A stretch of 54,933 nt of DNA from Bradyrhizobium altum (GCF_020889705.1 NZ_JACMYP010000024.1:1-54933), one strand, 5' to 3'. Shown: positions 16,507 through 25,956, counted from the stretch's first letter. Notes: generated by a model from the sequence alone, not told the origin. Numbers and translations are program-made.

Positions 16507-18138
16507 TCAGCGCAGCACGAAACCCTCATAACCGCGCTGCGCGATCTGCGCGATGCGGTGCCGGTAGCCCTGGCCGACATAGGGCATGAACACGCGCGGC
16601 TTGCCCGCGATGTTGGCGCCCTGGTACCAGGAATTCGCCTTCGGATAGAGCGTGCGGCTGGCGGCGTCGGCGACATGCGCCATCCAGGCCCGCTCGGCGT
16701 CGCGTACCGGCTCGATCCGCGTCAATCCCTTGGCGCGCATGTTGCCGAGACAGGCGGTGATCCACTCGACATGGTTCTCGCAGGCATGGATCACGTTGCC
16801 GATGACAGAGGGGCTGCCCGGCCCGGTCACGACGAACAGGTTCGGAAAGCCCGACACCATCAGGCCGAGATAGGCGCTGGGCCCGTCGGCCCAGGCCTCC
16901 TTCAACGTCGCGCCGTCCCGCCCGCGGATCTGCATCGCGGCGAGCGCCCCGGTCATCGCGTCATAGCCCGTCGCCAGCACCAGCGCATCGAGCGTAAAGG
17001 ACCGCGTCGCGGTCTCGACGCCGGTCTCGGTGACGGTCTCCAACGGCTCTGTGCGCAAATCGACCAGCTCGACATGCGGCAGATTGTAGGTCGCGAAATA
17101 ACCGGTATCGATGCAGATGCGCTTGACGCCGAGCGGATAATCCTTCGGTGACAGCGCCTCCGCCGTCGCCCTGTCGTGCACGATGCCGCGGATCTTGTCG
17201 CGCACGAACTCGCAGGCGACGTCGTTGACGGCCTCGTCGGTCAGGATGTTCGGGAACGCGGTCAGGATACCGCCGCCGCCCTGCTCCCAAAGCTGTTCAT
17301 AGCGCGCCCACTGCGCGTCCCGCTCCGGCACCGGTGCGTCGAGGGCATTCGCAGGAACCCGCCCGAACTCCGGCGTCTCGAGGCTCTCGCGATATTTCGC
17401 GATCACGGGCTCGGCGGCAGCGATGTCGGCTTCGGACAGCGGTGCATTGCGTGCAGGCACCGAGTAGTTCGGCGTGCGCTGGAATACGGTCAGGCGGCTC
17501 GCCGCCTTCGCGACCATCGGGATCGTCTGCACACCCGACGAGCCGGTGCCGATCACGGCAACGCGCAAGCCGGAAAAATCGATCTCCTGATGCGGCCATT
17601 GCCCGGTATGATAGACCGGCCCACGAAAACGCCCGAGGCCCGCGAGCTTCGGCTTGTTAGGCACCGAGAGATTGCCGGTCGCCATCACGCAAGTCGATGC
17701 GACGATGCAATCGCCGCGATCGGTGCGCAACGTCCAGCTCTCGCCTTCTTCGTCCCAGTCGGCGCCCGTCACGCGGGTGTCGAAGCGGATCAGGGAGCGC
17801 AGATCGAACCGGTCAGCGACACGCTGCGCGTAGCGCAGGATCTCCGGCTGGGCGGCGTATTTCTCGCTCCAGCGCCATTCCTGCCGCAACTCCTCCGACC
17901 AGCTGTAGGAATAGAACAGGCTCGGTATGTCGCAGCGCGCGCCGGGATAGCGATTCCAGTACCAGGTGCCGCCGACGTCGGACGCCGCCTCGATGCCGAT
18001 CACCTTCAGCCCGAGCTCGCGCAACCGATAGATCGCATAGAGCCCGCCGAAGCCGGCACCGACCACGACGGCATCGCATTCGGCGACCAGCGGCGGCCTC
18101 GCGCCATGGTCCGGGCTCGTCTGCTCCAGTCTGCTCAT
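16507..18138 (-). CDS. Flavin monooxygenase, Baeyer-Villiger type
   Basis: 543 residues, the length of type I Baeyer-Villiger monooxygenases. Seen: FAD Rossmann motif VVGAGFGGLYA at residues 25-35, GGTWYWNRYPGARCDIPS, the class fingerprint FRGPVYHTGQWPH near residues 167-179, the NADPH Rossmann motif GTGSSGVQ near 197, and a C-terminal GPGSPSVIGNVIHACENHV. It would oxidise a ketone (cyclic, aliphatic or aryl) to an ester or lactone with O2 and NADPH; the substrate is unknown. The start at 18138 has GGAGAG. A perfect LacI-type palindrome lies 55 bp upstream, in the gap shared with the divergent binding-protein gene. Confidence 0.92.
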   Translation of the reverse strand: MSRLEQTSPDHGARPPLVAECDAVVVGAGFGGLYAIYRLRELGLKVIGIEAASDVGGTWYWNRYPGARCDIPSLFYSYSWSEELRQEWRWSEKYAAQPEILRYAQRVADRFDLRSLIRFDTRVTGADWDEEGESWTLRTDRGDCIVASTCVMATGNLSVPNKPKLAGLGRFRGPVYHTGQWPHQEIDFSGLRVAVIGTGSSGVQTIPMVAKAASRLTVFQRTPNYSVPARNAPLSEADIAAAEPVIAKYRESLETPEFGRVPANALDAPVPERDAQWARYEQLWEQGGGGILTAFPNILTDEAVNDVACEFVRDKIRGIVHDRATAEALSPKDYPLGVKRICIDTGYFATYNLPHVELVDLRTEPLETVTETGVETATRSFTLDALVLATGYDAMTGALAAMQIRGRDGATLKEAWADGPSAYLGLMVSGFPNLFVVTGPGSPSVIGNVIHACENHVEWITACLGNMRAKGLTRIEPVRDAERAWMAHVADAASRTLYPKANSWYQGANIAGKPRVFMPYVGQGYRHRIAQIAQRGYEGFVLR

Positions 18139-18192
18139 TTGTCACATCTCTCCGGCCGCAGGAATATTGCCATCGGCGGGAACGCGCGCTAA

Positions 18193-18210
18193 TCTGGAAA
18201 CGTTTCCAGA
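18193..18210. promoter_or_regulatory. Perfect LacI-type operator between monooxygenase and binding-protein genes
   Basis: TCTGGAAACGTTTCCAGA is a perfect 18-bp palindrome with the central CG typical of LacI-family operators. It sits in the 181-bp divergent gap and could control both directions. It matches the site at 16405-16422. Confidence 0.8.
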
Positions 18211-18319
18211 CTGGAAGCGCATACGATAATTGTCGCCGGACGTCAACGCGCCGGCCCTCGGCAAGGGGCCGCGCGCACGTCACAAGGCGATCAACGGACA
18301 ATCAGGGAGTGACTGAGGG

Positions 18320-19546
18320 ATGTTGGACGGATTTTGTCTTCGTGCGTGCCTGGCGGCCGCGGTAACCATCGGCGCGCTGTCGCCGGCACTCGCGCAGAAG
18401 AACTACGGCCCAGGGGTCTCGGATACCGAGATCAAGATCGGCAACATCATGCCCTATAGCGGCCCCGCTTCGGCCTACGGCGCGATCGGCAGGACCGAGG
18501 CGGCCTATTTCAGGATGATCAACGACCAGGGCGGCATCAACGGACGCAAGGTCAACTTCGTCAGCTACGACGACGGCTTTTCGCCGCCGAAATCGGTCGA
18601 GCAGGCACGCAAGCTGGTCGAGGGCGACGAGGTGCTGCTGGTGTTCCAGCCGCTCGGCACCGCGCCTAATGTCGCGATCCAGAAATATCTGAACGGCAAG
18701 AAGGTCCCTCACCTCTTCATCGCATCGGGCGCGACGCGTTTCGGCGATCCGCAAGGCTTTCCCTGGACGATGGGCTGGCAACCGAACTACCAGAGCGAAG
18801 GGCGGATCTACGCCAGATACATCCTGGACAAATTCCCGAACGGCAAGATCGCGGTGCTCTGGCAGAACGACGATGCCGGCAAGGATGCGCTCAAGGGGCT
18901 GCGCGACGGCCTCGGCGACAAGGCGAGCAGCATGATCGTCGCCGACAAGTCCTACGAGCTGACCGATCCGACGCTGGATTCGCAGATAGTGGCGCTGCGG
19001 GCCTCCGGCGCCGACATCCTGTTCACCTGGGCGGCGCCAAAGGGCGCGGCGCAGACCATCAAGAAAGTCGCCGAGCTCGGCTGGAAGCCGACCTTCTTCC
19101 TGACCTCCACCGCGACGTCGGTCGCCTCGGTGATGCGCGCCGCCGGCATCGAGCATTCGCAGGGCATCATCTCGGTCGCCTACCTCAAGGATCCGACCGA
19201 CACGATCTGGAACGACGATGCCGAGACCAGGGAATGGCGGGCGTTCATGGACAAGTACATGCCCGACGGCGACAAGACCAACGGCAATCACGTCTATGGC
19301 TACGCCGCTGCGCAAACGCTCGCGCAGGTGCTCAAGCAGTGCGGCGATGATCTCACACGCGAGAACGTGATGAAGCAGGCTGCCGGCCTGAAGGACTTCG
19401 CGCCGAAGATGATCCTGCCTGGGATCAGGATCAACACCAGCGCAACGGACTTCCGTCCGATCGAACAGTCGCAGCTGGTGCGGTTCGAGGGCGAGAGCTG
19501 GAAGCTGTTCGGCAACATCATCACCGGCGAGGTCGGCAGCGAATAG
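18320..19546 (+). CDS. Branched-chain-type ABC substrate-binding protein (orphan)
   Basis: 408-residue periplasmic type I binding protein. Seen: signal peptide with hydrophobic core and ALAQ cleavage region at about residues 1-25, then GVSDTEIKIGNIMPYSGPASAYGAIGRTEAAYF, GGINGRKVNFVSYDDGFSPPKSVEQARKLVE and the usual two-lobe pattern to the end. The start at 18320 is chosen because the signal peptide begins there. No permease or ATPase is adjacent. The divergent partner is the Baeyer-Villiger-type monooxygenase with a shared palindrome, so it may import the ketone substrate or a related compound. Confidence 0.9.
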   Translation: MLDGFCLRACLAAAVTIGALSPALAQKNYGPGVSDTEIKIGNIMPYSGPASAYGAIGRTEAAYFRMINDQGGINGRKVNFVSYDDGFSPPKSVEQARKLVEGDEVLLVFQPLGTAPNVAIQKYLNGKKVPHLFIASGATRFGDPQGFPWTMGWQPNYQSEGRIYARYILDKFPNGKIAVLWQNDDAGKDALKGLRDGLGDKASSMIVADKSYELTDPTLDSQIVALRASGADILFTWAAPKGAAQTIKKVAELGWKPTFFLTSTATSVASVMRAAGIEHSQGIISVAYLKDPTDTIWNDDAETREWRAFMDKYMPDGDKTNGNHVYGYAAAQTLAQVLKQCGDDLTRENVMKQAAGLKDFAPKMILPGIRINTSATDFRPIEQSQLVRFEGESWKLFGNIITGEVGSE

Positions 19547-19655
19547 TGCGCCTGCGCACACTGTTCAATGAGAGGACGGAACGGGACGCAAAGCTGAGGC
19601 AATTCGCGTCGCGAGGACGCGGGTGTTTGACTCACGGGCGTGCAGCATGTTCGAC

Positions 19656-19776
19656 GTCGTCCCTGCGAAAGCAGGGACCCATAACCACAAACGGTCGTTA
19701 TTGCGCGACGCCGGAACTACGAGTCGCAATCACAACACCCGCCGCGGAGTATGGGTCCTGCTTTCGCAGGGACGAC
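19656..19776. repeat. Dispersed inverted-repeat element (type A), copy 1
   Basis: About 121 bp with inverted ends: GTCGTCCCTGCGAAAGCAGG with GACCCATAACCAC on the left and TATGGGTCCTGCTTTCGCAG with GGACGAC on the right. It has the same ends and length as the element at 52290-52411, and similarity continues a few bases past the right end (ACCGAGTGTGTTGCT). The interiors have diverged. This end sequence is common between genes in Bradyrhizobium. It lies between convergent gene ends, where its hairpins may stop transcription. The remaining bases of the 19547-19836 gap show nothing recognisable. Confidence 0.75.
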
Positions 19777-19836
19777 ACCGAGTGTGTTGCTTGACAGTTG
19801 AGCTCGAAACTCTATTCCGAACGCACATCACCCGCC

Positions 19837-20670
19837 CTACCCGGCCGGCGTCAGGATCGCCTGCTGTGCTGCATGCCAGCTCGCTTCGTCGGGCGCGCAG
19901 AGCAAGCCGCCGGTCAGATTGACCGGCTTGTAGGGCGATCCGTCGAAATGTGCGCTGTAGCCGCCGGCCTCGCGATGCAACAGCCAGCCCGCGGCATGGT
20001 CCCACGGCATCAGCTTGTTGTAGAACAAGAGATGGCAATGGCCGGACGCCGCCATGCGATACTCATGCGCGGCGCATCTGAGCCAGGCGCTGACGCCAAG
20101 CCTGGACAGATTGCCGGCGACGATTGGGCGCAGCGCCTCAGACAGAAAGTTGACGCCAACCACCGCGTCCATCTGCTTGACCGGCACCGCCGGGGCTACC
20201 TTCAAATCATGCCGCCTGCCGTCCGGCATTTCGAGCCACGCCCCCTCGCCGCGCAGCGCGAACGCAGTGTCGTTGCTGACCGGGTCATGGATCGCGCCGA
20301 ACACGATTTCGCCGCGCATCGTGGCCGCCACCATGGAGCCGAACAGCGGCAGGCTCGAGGTAAAATTCCTCGTGCCGTCGATCGGATCGATGATGAAGGC
20401 AAGCTCAGCGGTTCCGACCTGATCGAGCGCGGCCGGATCGCGTGCCGTGCCCTCCTCGCCGATCACGACCGCATTCGGAAACGCCCGGAGCAACGCGACC
20501 GAGATCGCCTGCTCCGCAAGTTCATCGGCTTCGGTCACCACGTCGAATGCCGATGTCTTGGTCCGGACCTCGATCTCCCGCACGCGGCGGAACCGCGGCA
20601 TGATCTCGGTGCGGCCGACTTCGGCGAGGATGTTTCCGATGTTCAGCGCATCGGCATGGGACAGTTTCAC
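19837..20670 (-). CDS. Inositol monophosphatase-family protein
   Basis: 277-residue Mg-dependent phosphatase of the IMPase/FIG superfamily. Seen: metal motifs GEEG near residue 75, IDPIDGTRNF near 95, and the late WDHAAGWLLHREAGG. The start is GTG at 20670 with AGGAGA upstream; an upstream in-frame extension to 20727 has no family character. It may dephosphorylate inositol phosphate, a sugar phosphate or a phosphoadenosine nucleotide. It follows gguB by 57 nt on the same strand and is probably the last gene of the chvE-gguA-gguB operon, which suggests sugar-phosphate metabolism. Confidence 0.9.
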   Translation of the reverse strand: MKLSHADALNIGNILAEVGRTEIMPRFRRVREIEVRTKTSAFDVVTEADELAEQAISVALLRAFPNAVVIGEEGTARDPAALDQVGTAELAFIIDPIDGTRNFTSSLPLFGSMVAATMRGEIVFGAIHDPVSNDTAFALRGEGAWLEMPDGRRHDLKVAPAVPVKQMDAVVGVNFLSEALRPIVAGNLSRLGVSAWLRCAAHEYRMAASGHCHLLFYNKLMPWDHAAGWLLHREAGGYSAHFDGSPYKPVNLTGGLLCAPDEASWHAAQQAILTPAG

Positions 20671-20727
20671 GCGGCATTCTCCTGCGTTGCGCCGGCATCC
20701 TATCGCAGGATCATGACTGCGCGGCAA

Positions 20728-21918
20728 TCACCGGCGCTGGTTGTAGACATCGATGCAGACGGCACCCAGCAGGACGAGGCCCTTGATCACTTGCTGATAG
20801 TCGATGCCGATGCCGAGGATCGACATGCCGTTGTTCATCACGCCCATGATCATGGCACCGACCACCGCGCCGCCGACCCGGCCGACGCCGCCATAGGCCG
20901 AGGCGCCGCCGATGAAGCAGGCGGCGATCACGTCGAGCTCGAAGCCAAGGCCTGCCTTCGGCGTCGCAGTGTTGAGGCGGGCAGCAAACACCAGCCCGGC
21001 GAGCGCCGCCAGCACGCCCATGTTGACGAAGGTGAAGAAGGTCAGCCGCTCGGTCTTCACGCCCGAGAGCTTCGCCGCCTTGGCGTTGCCGCCGACCGCA
21101 TAGATCTGGCGGCCGATCACGGTCCGCCGCGTGACGAAACCGTACAGCGCGATCAGCAACGTCATGATGACGAGCACGTTCGGCAGGCCGCGATGCGAGG
21201 CGATCAGATAGGTGAAGTAGAGCACCGCGCCCGCCAGCGCGATGCTCTTGGCGATGAAGAACGCGTAGGGCTCGACCTCGATGCCGTGCGACTGCTCGCG
21301 CGCCCGGCTCTTGGCGCTCGCGAGCACCAGCGCGAACGCCAGCACGACGCCGATCAGGAGCGAGGTCGGATAGAGCGTGCCGGCGCTCGGAAACAGCTCG
21401 GGGATGAAGCCCGACGACAGCTTCTGGAAGGTCGGCGGAAACGGCCCGACCGACCGGCCCTGCAGCACCGCGAGCGCAAGGCCCTTGAACACCAGCATGC
21501 CCGCCAGCGTCACGATGAAGGACGGAATCTTGAAATAGGCGACCCAGTAGCCCTGCGCAGCGCCGATCGCGGCACCGATCAAGAGACAGACGATGAAGGC
21601 AGTCGGGTAGTCGACATGGTAGCTCACCATCAGCACCGCCGCGACCGCGCCGACGAATCCGGCGACCGAGCCGACCGAAAGGTCGATATGCCCGGTGACG
21701 ATCACGAGCAGCATGCCGAGCGCCATGATCACGATGTAGCTGTTCTGCAGCACGAGATTGGTGAGATTGACCGGCTGCAACAGCGTGCCGTCGGTCACGA
21801 TCTCGAAGAACAGCATGATCGCAAGCAGCGACAGCAGCATGCCGTAGTTGCGCAGATTGTTCTTGATGAAGCCGGAATGCTTGGGGGTCTCGGGAAGTGA
21901 CACCGTCTTGTCGGTCAT
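20728..21918 (-). CDS. gguB: Sugar ABC transporter permease GguB/MmsB
   Basis: 396-residue polytopic inner-membrane permease of the ribose/xylose (XylH/RbsC) class with about ten hydrophobic spans. Seen: IDLSVGSVAGFVGA, VAYFKIPSFIVTLAGM and the late FIGGASAYGGVGRVGGAVVGA with NNGMSILGI, all typical of this class. The ATG at 21918 overlaps the ATPase stop by ATGA. With GguA and ChvE it forms the multiple-monosaccharide importer known from Agrobacterium. Confidence 0.92.
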   Translation of the reverse strand: MTDKTVSLPETPKHSGFIKNNLRNYGMLLSLLAIMLFFEIVTDGTLLQPVNLTNLVLQNSYIVIMALGMLLVIVTGHIDLSVGSVAGFVGAVAAVLMVSYHVDYPTAFIVCLLIGAAIGAAQGYWVAYFKIPSFIVTLAGMLVFKGLALAVLQGRSVGPFPPTFQKLSSGFIPELFPSAGTLYPTSLLIGVVLAFALVLASAKSRAREQSHGIEVEPYAFFIAKSIALAGAVLYFTYLIASHRGLPNVLVIMTLLIALYGFVTRRTVIGRQIYAVGGNAKAAKLSGVKTERLTFFTFVNMGVLAALAGLVFAARLNTATPKAGLGFELDVIAACFIGGASAYGGVGRVGGAVVGAMIMGVMNNGMSILGIGIDYQQVIKGLVLLGAVCIDVYNQRR

Positions 21919-23495
21919 TGTGCTCCGTCTCCCGCCCGTACCTCGCTGTCGTGGGCGCCATTCCCGGACATCCTGACATTGCGCATGATGGCGCGCATGA
22001 TCTTCTCCTGCGTCGCATCGTCCTTCGCGAACTCGCCGACGAAGGCGCCGTCGTTCATCACGCAGATCCGGTCGCAGATGCCGAGCAATTCCGGCATTTC
22101 CGACGAGATCACCACGACGCCCTTGCCGGCCTCCGCGAGCTCGTTGATGATACAATAGATCTCGTATTTTGCCCCGACGTCGATGCCGCGGGTCGGCTCG
22201 TCCAGCAGCAGCACCTGCGGATCGGTCATCAGCCATTTCGACAGCACCACCTTCTGCTGGTTGCCGCCCGAGAGCTGTCCGGCCTCCTGATAGACGTCGG
22301 AACAGCGGATCCGCATCCGGCTGCGGTAGTCGCTCGCGGCCTTCAGCTCGACGACATCGTCGATCACGCCGCGATCCGACACCTGGCGCAGGCTCGCCAG
22401 CGTCACGTTCTTGCGGACGTCGTCGGCGAGGATCAACCCGAGCTGCTTGCGGTCCTCGGTGACATAGGCGAGGCCGGCATGGATCGCAGCCGGCACGCTG
22501 GCAAGGTTGGCCTCGCGTCCGTCAAGGCTGATCCTGCCGGAGATATTGTAGCCCCAGGCCCTGCCGAACAGGCTCATGGCGAACTCGGTGCGGCCGGCGC
22601 CCATCAGGCCGGCGATGCCGACCACCTCGCCGCGGCGCACCCTGAAATCGACGTTCTTGATCACCTGCCGGGCGGTGTGCAGCGGGTGATACACCGACCA
22701 GTTCTCCACCGTCATCACGGGATTGCCGATCGCAACGTTTCGCTCCGGGAAACGATGCGCGAGATCGCGGTTGACCATGCTGCGGATGATCCGGTCCTCG
22801 TCGACCTGCTCGATCCGGCAATCGAGGCTGTCGACGGTGCGGCCGTCGCGCAGCACCGTGATCCGGTCGGCGACCCGCGCGACCTCGTTGAGCTTGTGCG
22901 AGATCAGGATCGAGGCGATGCCCTGCTCGCGGAATACCAGCAGCCGGTCCAGCAGCGCGGCGCTGTCGGCCTCGTTGAGGCTCGCGGTCGGCTCGTCCAG
23001 GATCAGGAGACGCACCTTCTTCGACAGCGCCTTGGCGATCTCGACCAGCTGCTGCTTGCCGACGCCGAGATCGGTGACGAGAGTGTCCGGCGATTCCCGC
23101 AGGCCGACCTGTGCCAGCAGCTCTGCCGTCCGCCGGTACACCGCGTTGCGGTCCACCACCCCGAACCGCGACGGTGCACGCGACAGAAAGATGTTCTCGG
23201 CGATCGACATCAGCGGGATGAGCGCCAGCTCCTGGTGGATGATGATGATCCCCAGCGCCTCGGAGTCGTTGATGTAGCGGAACCGGCGCTCCTCGCCATC
23301 GAACAGGATCGACCCTTCATAGCTGCCGGCGGGATAGACCCCGCTCAGCACCTTCATCAGGGTCGACTTGCCCGCACCATTCTCGCCGACCAGCGCATGG
23401 ATCTGCCCGGCTTCCACGGTGAAATTGACGTCGCGCAGTGCCTGCACGCCGGCAAAGCTCTTGCTGACGTTACGCATCTCAAGCATCGCCGTCAT
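21915..23495 (-). CDS. gguA: Sugar ABC transporter ATP-binding protein GguA/MmsA
   Basis: 526-residue tandem ATPase. First half: Walker A GENGAGKST near residue 38, signature LGVGKQQLVEIAKAL and Walker B LLILDEPTASL. Second half: degenerate Walker A GLMGAGRTE, signature LSGGNQQKVVLSKWL and DEPTRGIDVG. This is the standard pattern of monosaccharide importers. The start is ATG at 23495; an ATG three codons later is possible. It follows chvE by 57 nt and overlaps gguB by 4 nt. Confidence 0.94.
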   Translation of the reverse strand: MTAMLEMRNVSKSFAGVQALRDVNFTVEAGQIHALVGENGAGKSTLMKVLSGVYPAGSYEGSILFDGEERRFRYINDSEALGIIIIHQELALIPLMSIAENIFLSRAPSRFGVVDRNAVYRRTAELLAQVGLRESPDTLVTDLGVGKQQLVEIAKALSKKVRLLILDEPTASLNEADSAALLDRLLVFREQGIASILISHKLNEVARVADRITVLRDGRTVDSLDCRIEQVDEDRIIRSMVNRDLAHRFPERNVAIGNPVMTVENWSVYHPLHTARQVIKNVDFRVRRGEVVGIAGLMGAGRTEFAMSLFGRAWGYNISGRISLDGREANLASVPAAIHAGLAYVTEDRKQLGLILADDVRKNVTLASLRQVSDRGVIDDVVELKAASDYRSRMRIRCSDVYQEAGQLSGGNQQKVVLSKWLMTDPQVLLLDEPTRGIDVGAKYEIYCIINELAEAGKGVVVISSEMPELLGICDRICVMNDGAFVGEFAKDDATQEKIMRAIMRNVRMSGNGAHDSEVRAGDGAQ

Positions 23496-23552
23496 CGGAT
23501 CACATCCCGCAACGTCACTAGGCCTCGGCGCTATCAGCCCCGCTCGCCCGCC

Positions 23553-24620
23553 TTAGTCGAATTGCGAACGCTTGTAGTAGCCGCTGTCAATCAGGACTTT
23601 CTCCCAATTGGTCTTATCCACCACGACCGGCTTCAGCAGATAGGACGGAACCACCTTGACCCCGTTGTTGTAGGTCTTGGTGTCGTTGACACTGACCTCC
23701 TTCTTGCTCAGCACGGCATCGACCATGTCGGCCGTGACCTTGGCGAGATCGCGGGTGTCCTTGAAGATGGTCGAATATTGCTCGCCGCGCAGCATGGCCT
23801 TGATCGAGGGCACCTCGGCATCCTGGCCGCTGACGAACGGCATCGGCTGATCCTTGCTGCCGTAACCGACGCCCTTCAGGGAGGAGATGATGCCGATCGA
23901 CAGGCCGTCATAGGGCGATAGCACGGCATCGACGCGCTTCTTGCCGTAGAAGGCGCTGAGCAGGTTGTCCATCCGTGCCTGCGCGGTCGCGCCGTCCCAG
24001 CGCAAGGTCGCGACCTTGCCCATGCCCGTCTGGCCGCTCGCGACGACAAGCTTGCCGCTGTCGATATAGGGCTTCAGCACCGACATCGCGCCGTCGTAGA
24101 AGAAATAGGCGTTGTTGTCGTCGGGCGAGCCGCCGAACAGCTCGATGTTGAAAGGACCCTTGCCGTCCTTCAGCCCGAGCGCATTCACGATCGACCCTGC
24201 CTGCAGCACGCCGACCTGGAAATTGTCGAAGGTCGCGTAATAGTCGACGTTCGGCGTGTCCCGGATCAGTCGGTCATAGGCGATCACCGTGATGCCCTGG
24301 GCCTTGGCCTGCTTCAGCGCATCGGACAACGTGGTGCCGTCGATCGCCGCGATGACCAGGACCTTGGCGCCCTTGGTCACCATGTTCTCGACCTGGGAGA
24401 GCTGGTTCGGGATGTCGTCGTCGGCATACTGCAGGTCAGTGCCGTAGCCGCGTTCCTTCAGCACCTTGACCATGTTGTTGCCGTCGTCGATCCAGCGCGC
24501 CGAGGACTTGGTCGGCATCGCGATGCCGATGGTCGGCTTGCTCTGGGCGCGTGCGTCCGGTGCGGTCGCAGTAAGACCTGCCAACGCCAGTGCGATCAAC
24601 GAGACCTTCAGTTTGAACAT
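23553..24620 (-). CDS. chvE: Periplasmic sugar-binding protein ChvE
   Basis: 355-residue periplasmic binding protein very like Agrobacterium ChvE. Seen: signal peptide ([20 protein letters not shown], cleavage after about residue 25), then the hallmark strings [51 protein letters not shown] and [19 protein letters not shown]. ChvE binds arabinose, glucose, galactose and related sugars, and in Agrobacterium also contacts the VirA sensor; no virA is visible here. The start at 24620 has GGGAG. Its promoter must lie in the repeat-rich 24621-25239 region. Confidence 0.95.
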   Translation of the reverse strand: MFKLKVSLIALALAGLTATAPDARAQSKPTIGIAMPTKSSARWIDDGNNMVKVLKERGYGTDLQYADDDIPNQLSQVENMVTKGAKVLVIAAIDGTTLSDALKQAKAQGITVIAYDRLIRDTPNVDYYATFDNFQVGVLQAGSIVNALGLKDGKGPFNIELFGGSPDDNNAYFFYDGAMSVLKPYIDSGKLVVASGQTGMGKVATLRWDGATAQARMDNLLSAFYGKKRVDAVLSPYDGLSIGIISSLKGVGYGSKDQPMPFVSGQDAEVPSIKAMLRGEQYSTIFKDTRDLAKVTADMVDAVLSKKEVSVNDTKTYNNGVKVVPSYLLKPVVVDKTNWEKVLIDSGYYKRSQFD

Positions 24621-24901
24621 GCTTCGCTCCCTTGGTTTTTTTGAGTTGAGGGTACCGTTGCCGTGGACCGCGTCAATCGACGGCTATCATTCGTGGGCCG
24701 GCCGCAGATCTACGGCGATGTCGGATCGGCGCCAGGACCGTCACGACCCGAAATTGCGGAATGTCGATTGAACCCGTCAACAGCGCCAATGCTCACTCCG
24801 CACAGTCAGCCATGTCGATCCTGCAATACCAAGTTCACCCGCGAGTCATGTCGTGGGATGAACGAGGTGTCGGAATGACGTGGAGGATCATGAGGCGCCG
24901 G

Positions 24902-25043
24902 TCTCCCGGAACTGTTGGCAAGCGCTACCACCCGCCAGACTTTCTGGTGGTACGTCACCGTCTCGAGCAACCTTTGGTGGATGCCACCCCTACTATATGA
25001 ATGCGCGCACCGACTGGCCATTTATTTAGATAGCCAAATAAAT
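24902..25043. repeat. Diverged tandem intergenic element, copy 1
   Basis: This copy runs from TCTCCCGGAACTGTTGGCAA to the AT-rich inverted repeat at 25020-25043 (arms ATTTATTT and AAATAAAT, 8-nt spacer), and matches copy 2 block by block. Shared blocks: TCTCCCG, GCAAGC, CAACCTTTGGTG (24968), CCCCTACTAT, and the AT-rich inverted repeat followed by ATCNGA. Between the blocks there are other possible stems, for example TACCA and TGGTA around 24926-24951. Confidence 0.65.
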
Positions 25044-25075
25044 TTATCGGAGGCATGGAGGCTCACGAGGCGTTA

Positions 25076-25203
25076 TCTCCCGAAATAATTGAGCAAGCCT
25101 CGCCATCCGCTAGGTGCGGCGCTGCTTCCGACAACCTTTGGTGAGATTGTGCCCCTACTATGCGATGGAGGCAAGCATCATTTATTTAACTTCCAGAATA
25201 AAT
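25076..25203. repeat. Diverged tandem intergenic element, copy 2
   Basis: Second copy, about 160-174 bp downstream of the first. It has TCTCCCG (25076), GCAAGC, CAACCTTTGGTG (25132), CCCCTACTAT and an AT-rich inverted repeat at 25180-25203 (ATTTATTT / GAATAAAT, one mismatch) with the same 24-bp overall span as in copy 1. Preservation of the stems while other bases differ suggests that a DNA or RNA structure or a binding site is kept. Confidence 0.65.
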
Positions 25204-25239
25204 TAATCAGAACTGACGGCCGGCCCGCGGCAGCGGCCT

Positions 25240-25956
25240 TCAGGCGTCGATGTCAGACAGATCGTCAACAACAAGCAACGCTCCGGCGAAATCGTCGTCG
25301 CTGAAATAGGTGCTGCGGGTGATGACCACGGGGATGCCCGCCCGCGCGGCGGCGGCGAGGCCGTTGCCGGAATCCTCGACGGCAATGCAATCCGCCGGTC
25401 CGAGCCCAAGCCGCGCCAGCACCTCGACATAGACATCGGGTGCCGGCTTCTTCCGCGGCACGTCGTCGCCGGCGACGATCGCCTCGAACAGATCGGCCCA
25501 GTCCAACCCCAAGGCGACCGACAGCAGCGCATCGATATTGCCGTGCGAGGTCGTCGTGGCGATTGCCAGGCGCTGGCCGCGGCTGCGCGCGCCGGCGAGC
25601 CAGGCCCGCACGCCCGGCCACAACGGGCAGTCACCCGCTGCAATCAGCGCGGCGTAGCGCTTGGTCTTGATCCCGTGCAGGTCGGCAATGTCGGCGAATG
25701 TCAGCGACGGAACCGCGTTGCGCTGGTCGAAGGCGCGGATGCGCTCCTTGCCTCCGGCAACCCGAAGCAGCCGCGCGTAGGTGACCTGGTCCCAGAACCA
25801 ATCGAGGCCGGCCTCGGCGAACGCCTCATTGAAGGCGCGGCGATGCACTTCCTCGGTTTCGGCGAGCGTGCCGTCGACATCGAAGATCAACGCGCGGGCG
25901 CCCGCAATGATGTGGCGCATCCCGGCGTTCCTGATGCCGGCGAGCGCCTGGTTCAT
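25240..25956 (-). CDS. cbbY: CbbY-type HAD-superfamily phosphatase
   Basis: 238-residue HAD hydrolase. Seen: nucleophile motif [22 protein letters not shown], a helical cap, ATTTSHGN (motif II Thr/Ser), [11 protein letters not shown] (motif III Lys) and [16 protein letters not shown] (motif IV). In Rhodobacter, CbbY dephosphorylates xylulose-1,5-bisphosphate, an inhibitor made by RuBisCO misfire. The start overlaps the cbbX stop (ATGA), so it is the last gene of the cbb operon. Confidence 0.92.
   Translation of the reverse strand: MNQALAGIRNAGMRHIIAGARALIFDVDGTLAETEEVHRRAFNEAFAEAGLDWFWDQVTYARLLRVAGGKERIRAFDQRNAVPSLTFADIADLHGIKTKRYAALIAAGDCPLWPGVRAWLAGARSRGQRLAIATTTSHGNIDALLSVALGLDWADLFEAIVAGDDVPRKKPAPDVYVEVLARLGLGPADCIAVEDSGNGLAAAARAGIPVVITRSTYFSDDDFAGALLVVDDLSDIDA

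Larger units (their letters stand above)
24621..25239. other. Gene-free 619-bp region upstream of chvE and downstream of cbbY
   Basis: No convincing gene is present on either strand; short open frames lack family character. The left part (24621-24900) must contain the chvE promoter, but I could not fix it. The right part consists of two diverged copies of one element, described separately. Confidence 0.7.

Noticed and set aside
19798..23921. Long plus-strand open frames (about 700 and 670 codons)
   Set aside because: They are antisense to the IMPase, gguB, gguA and chvE genes and show no domain pattern.
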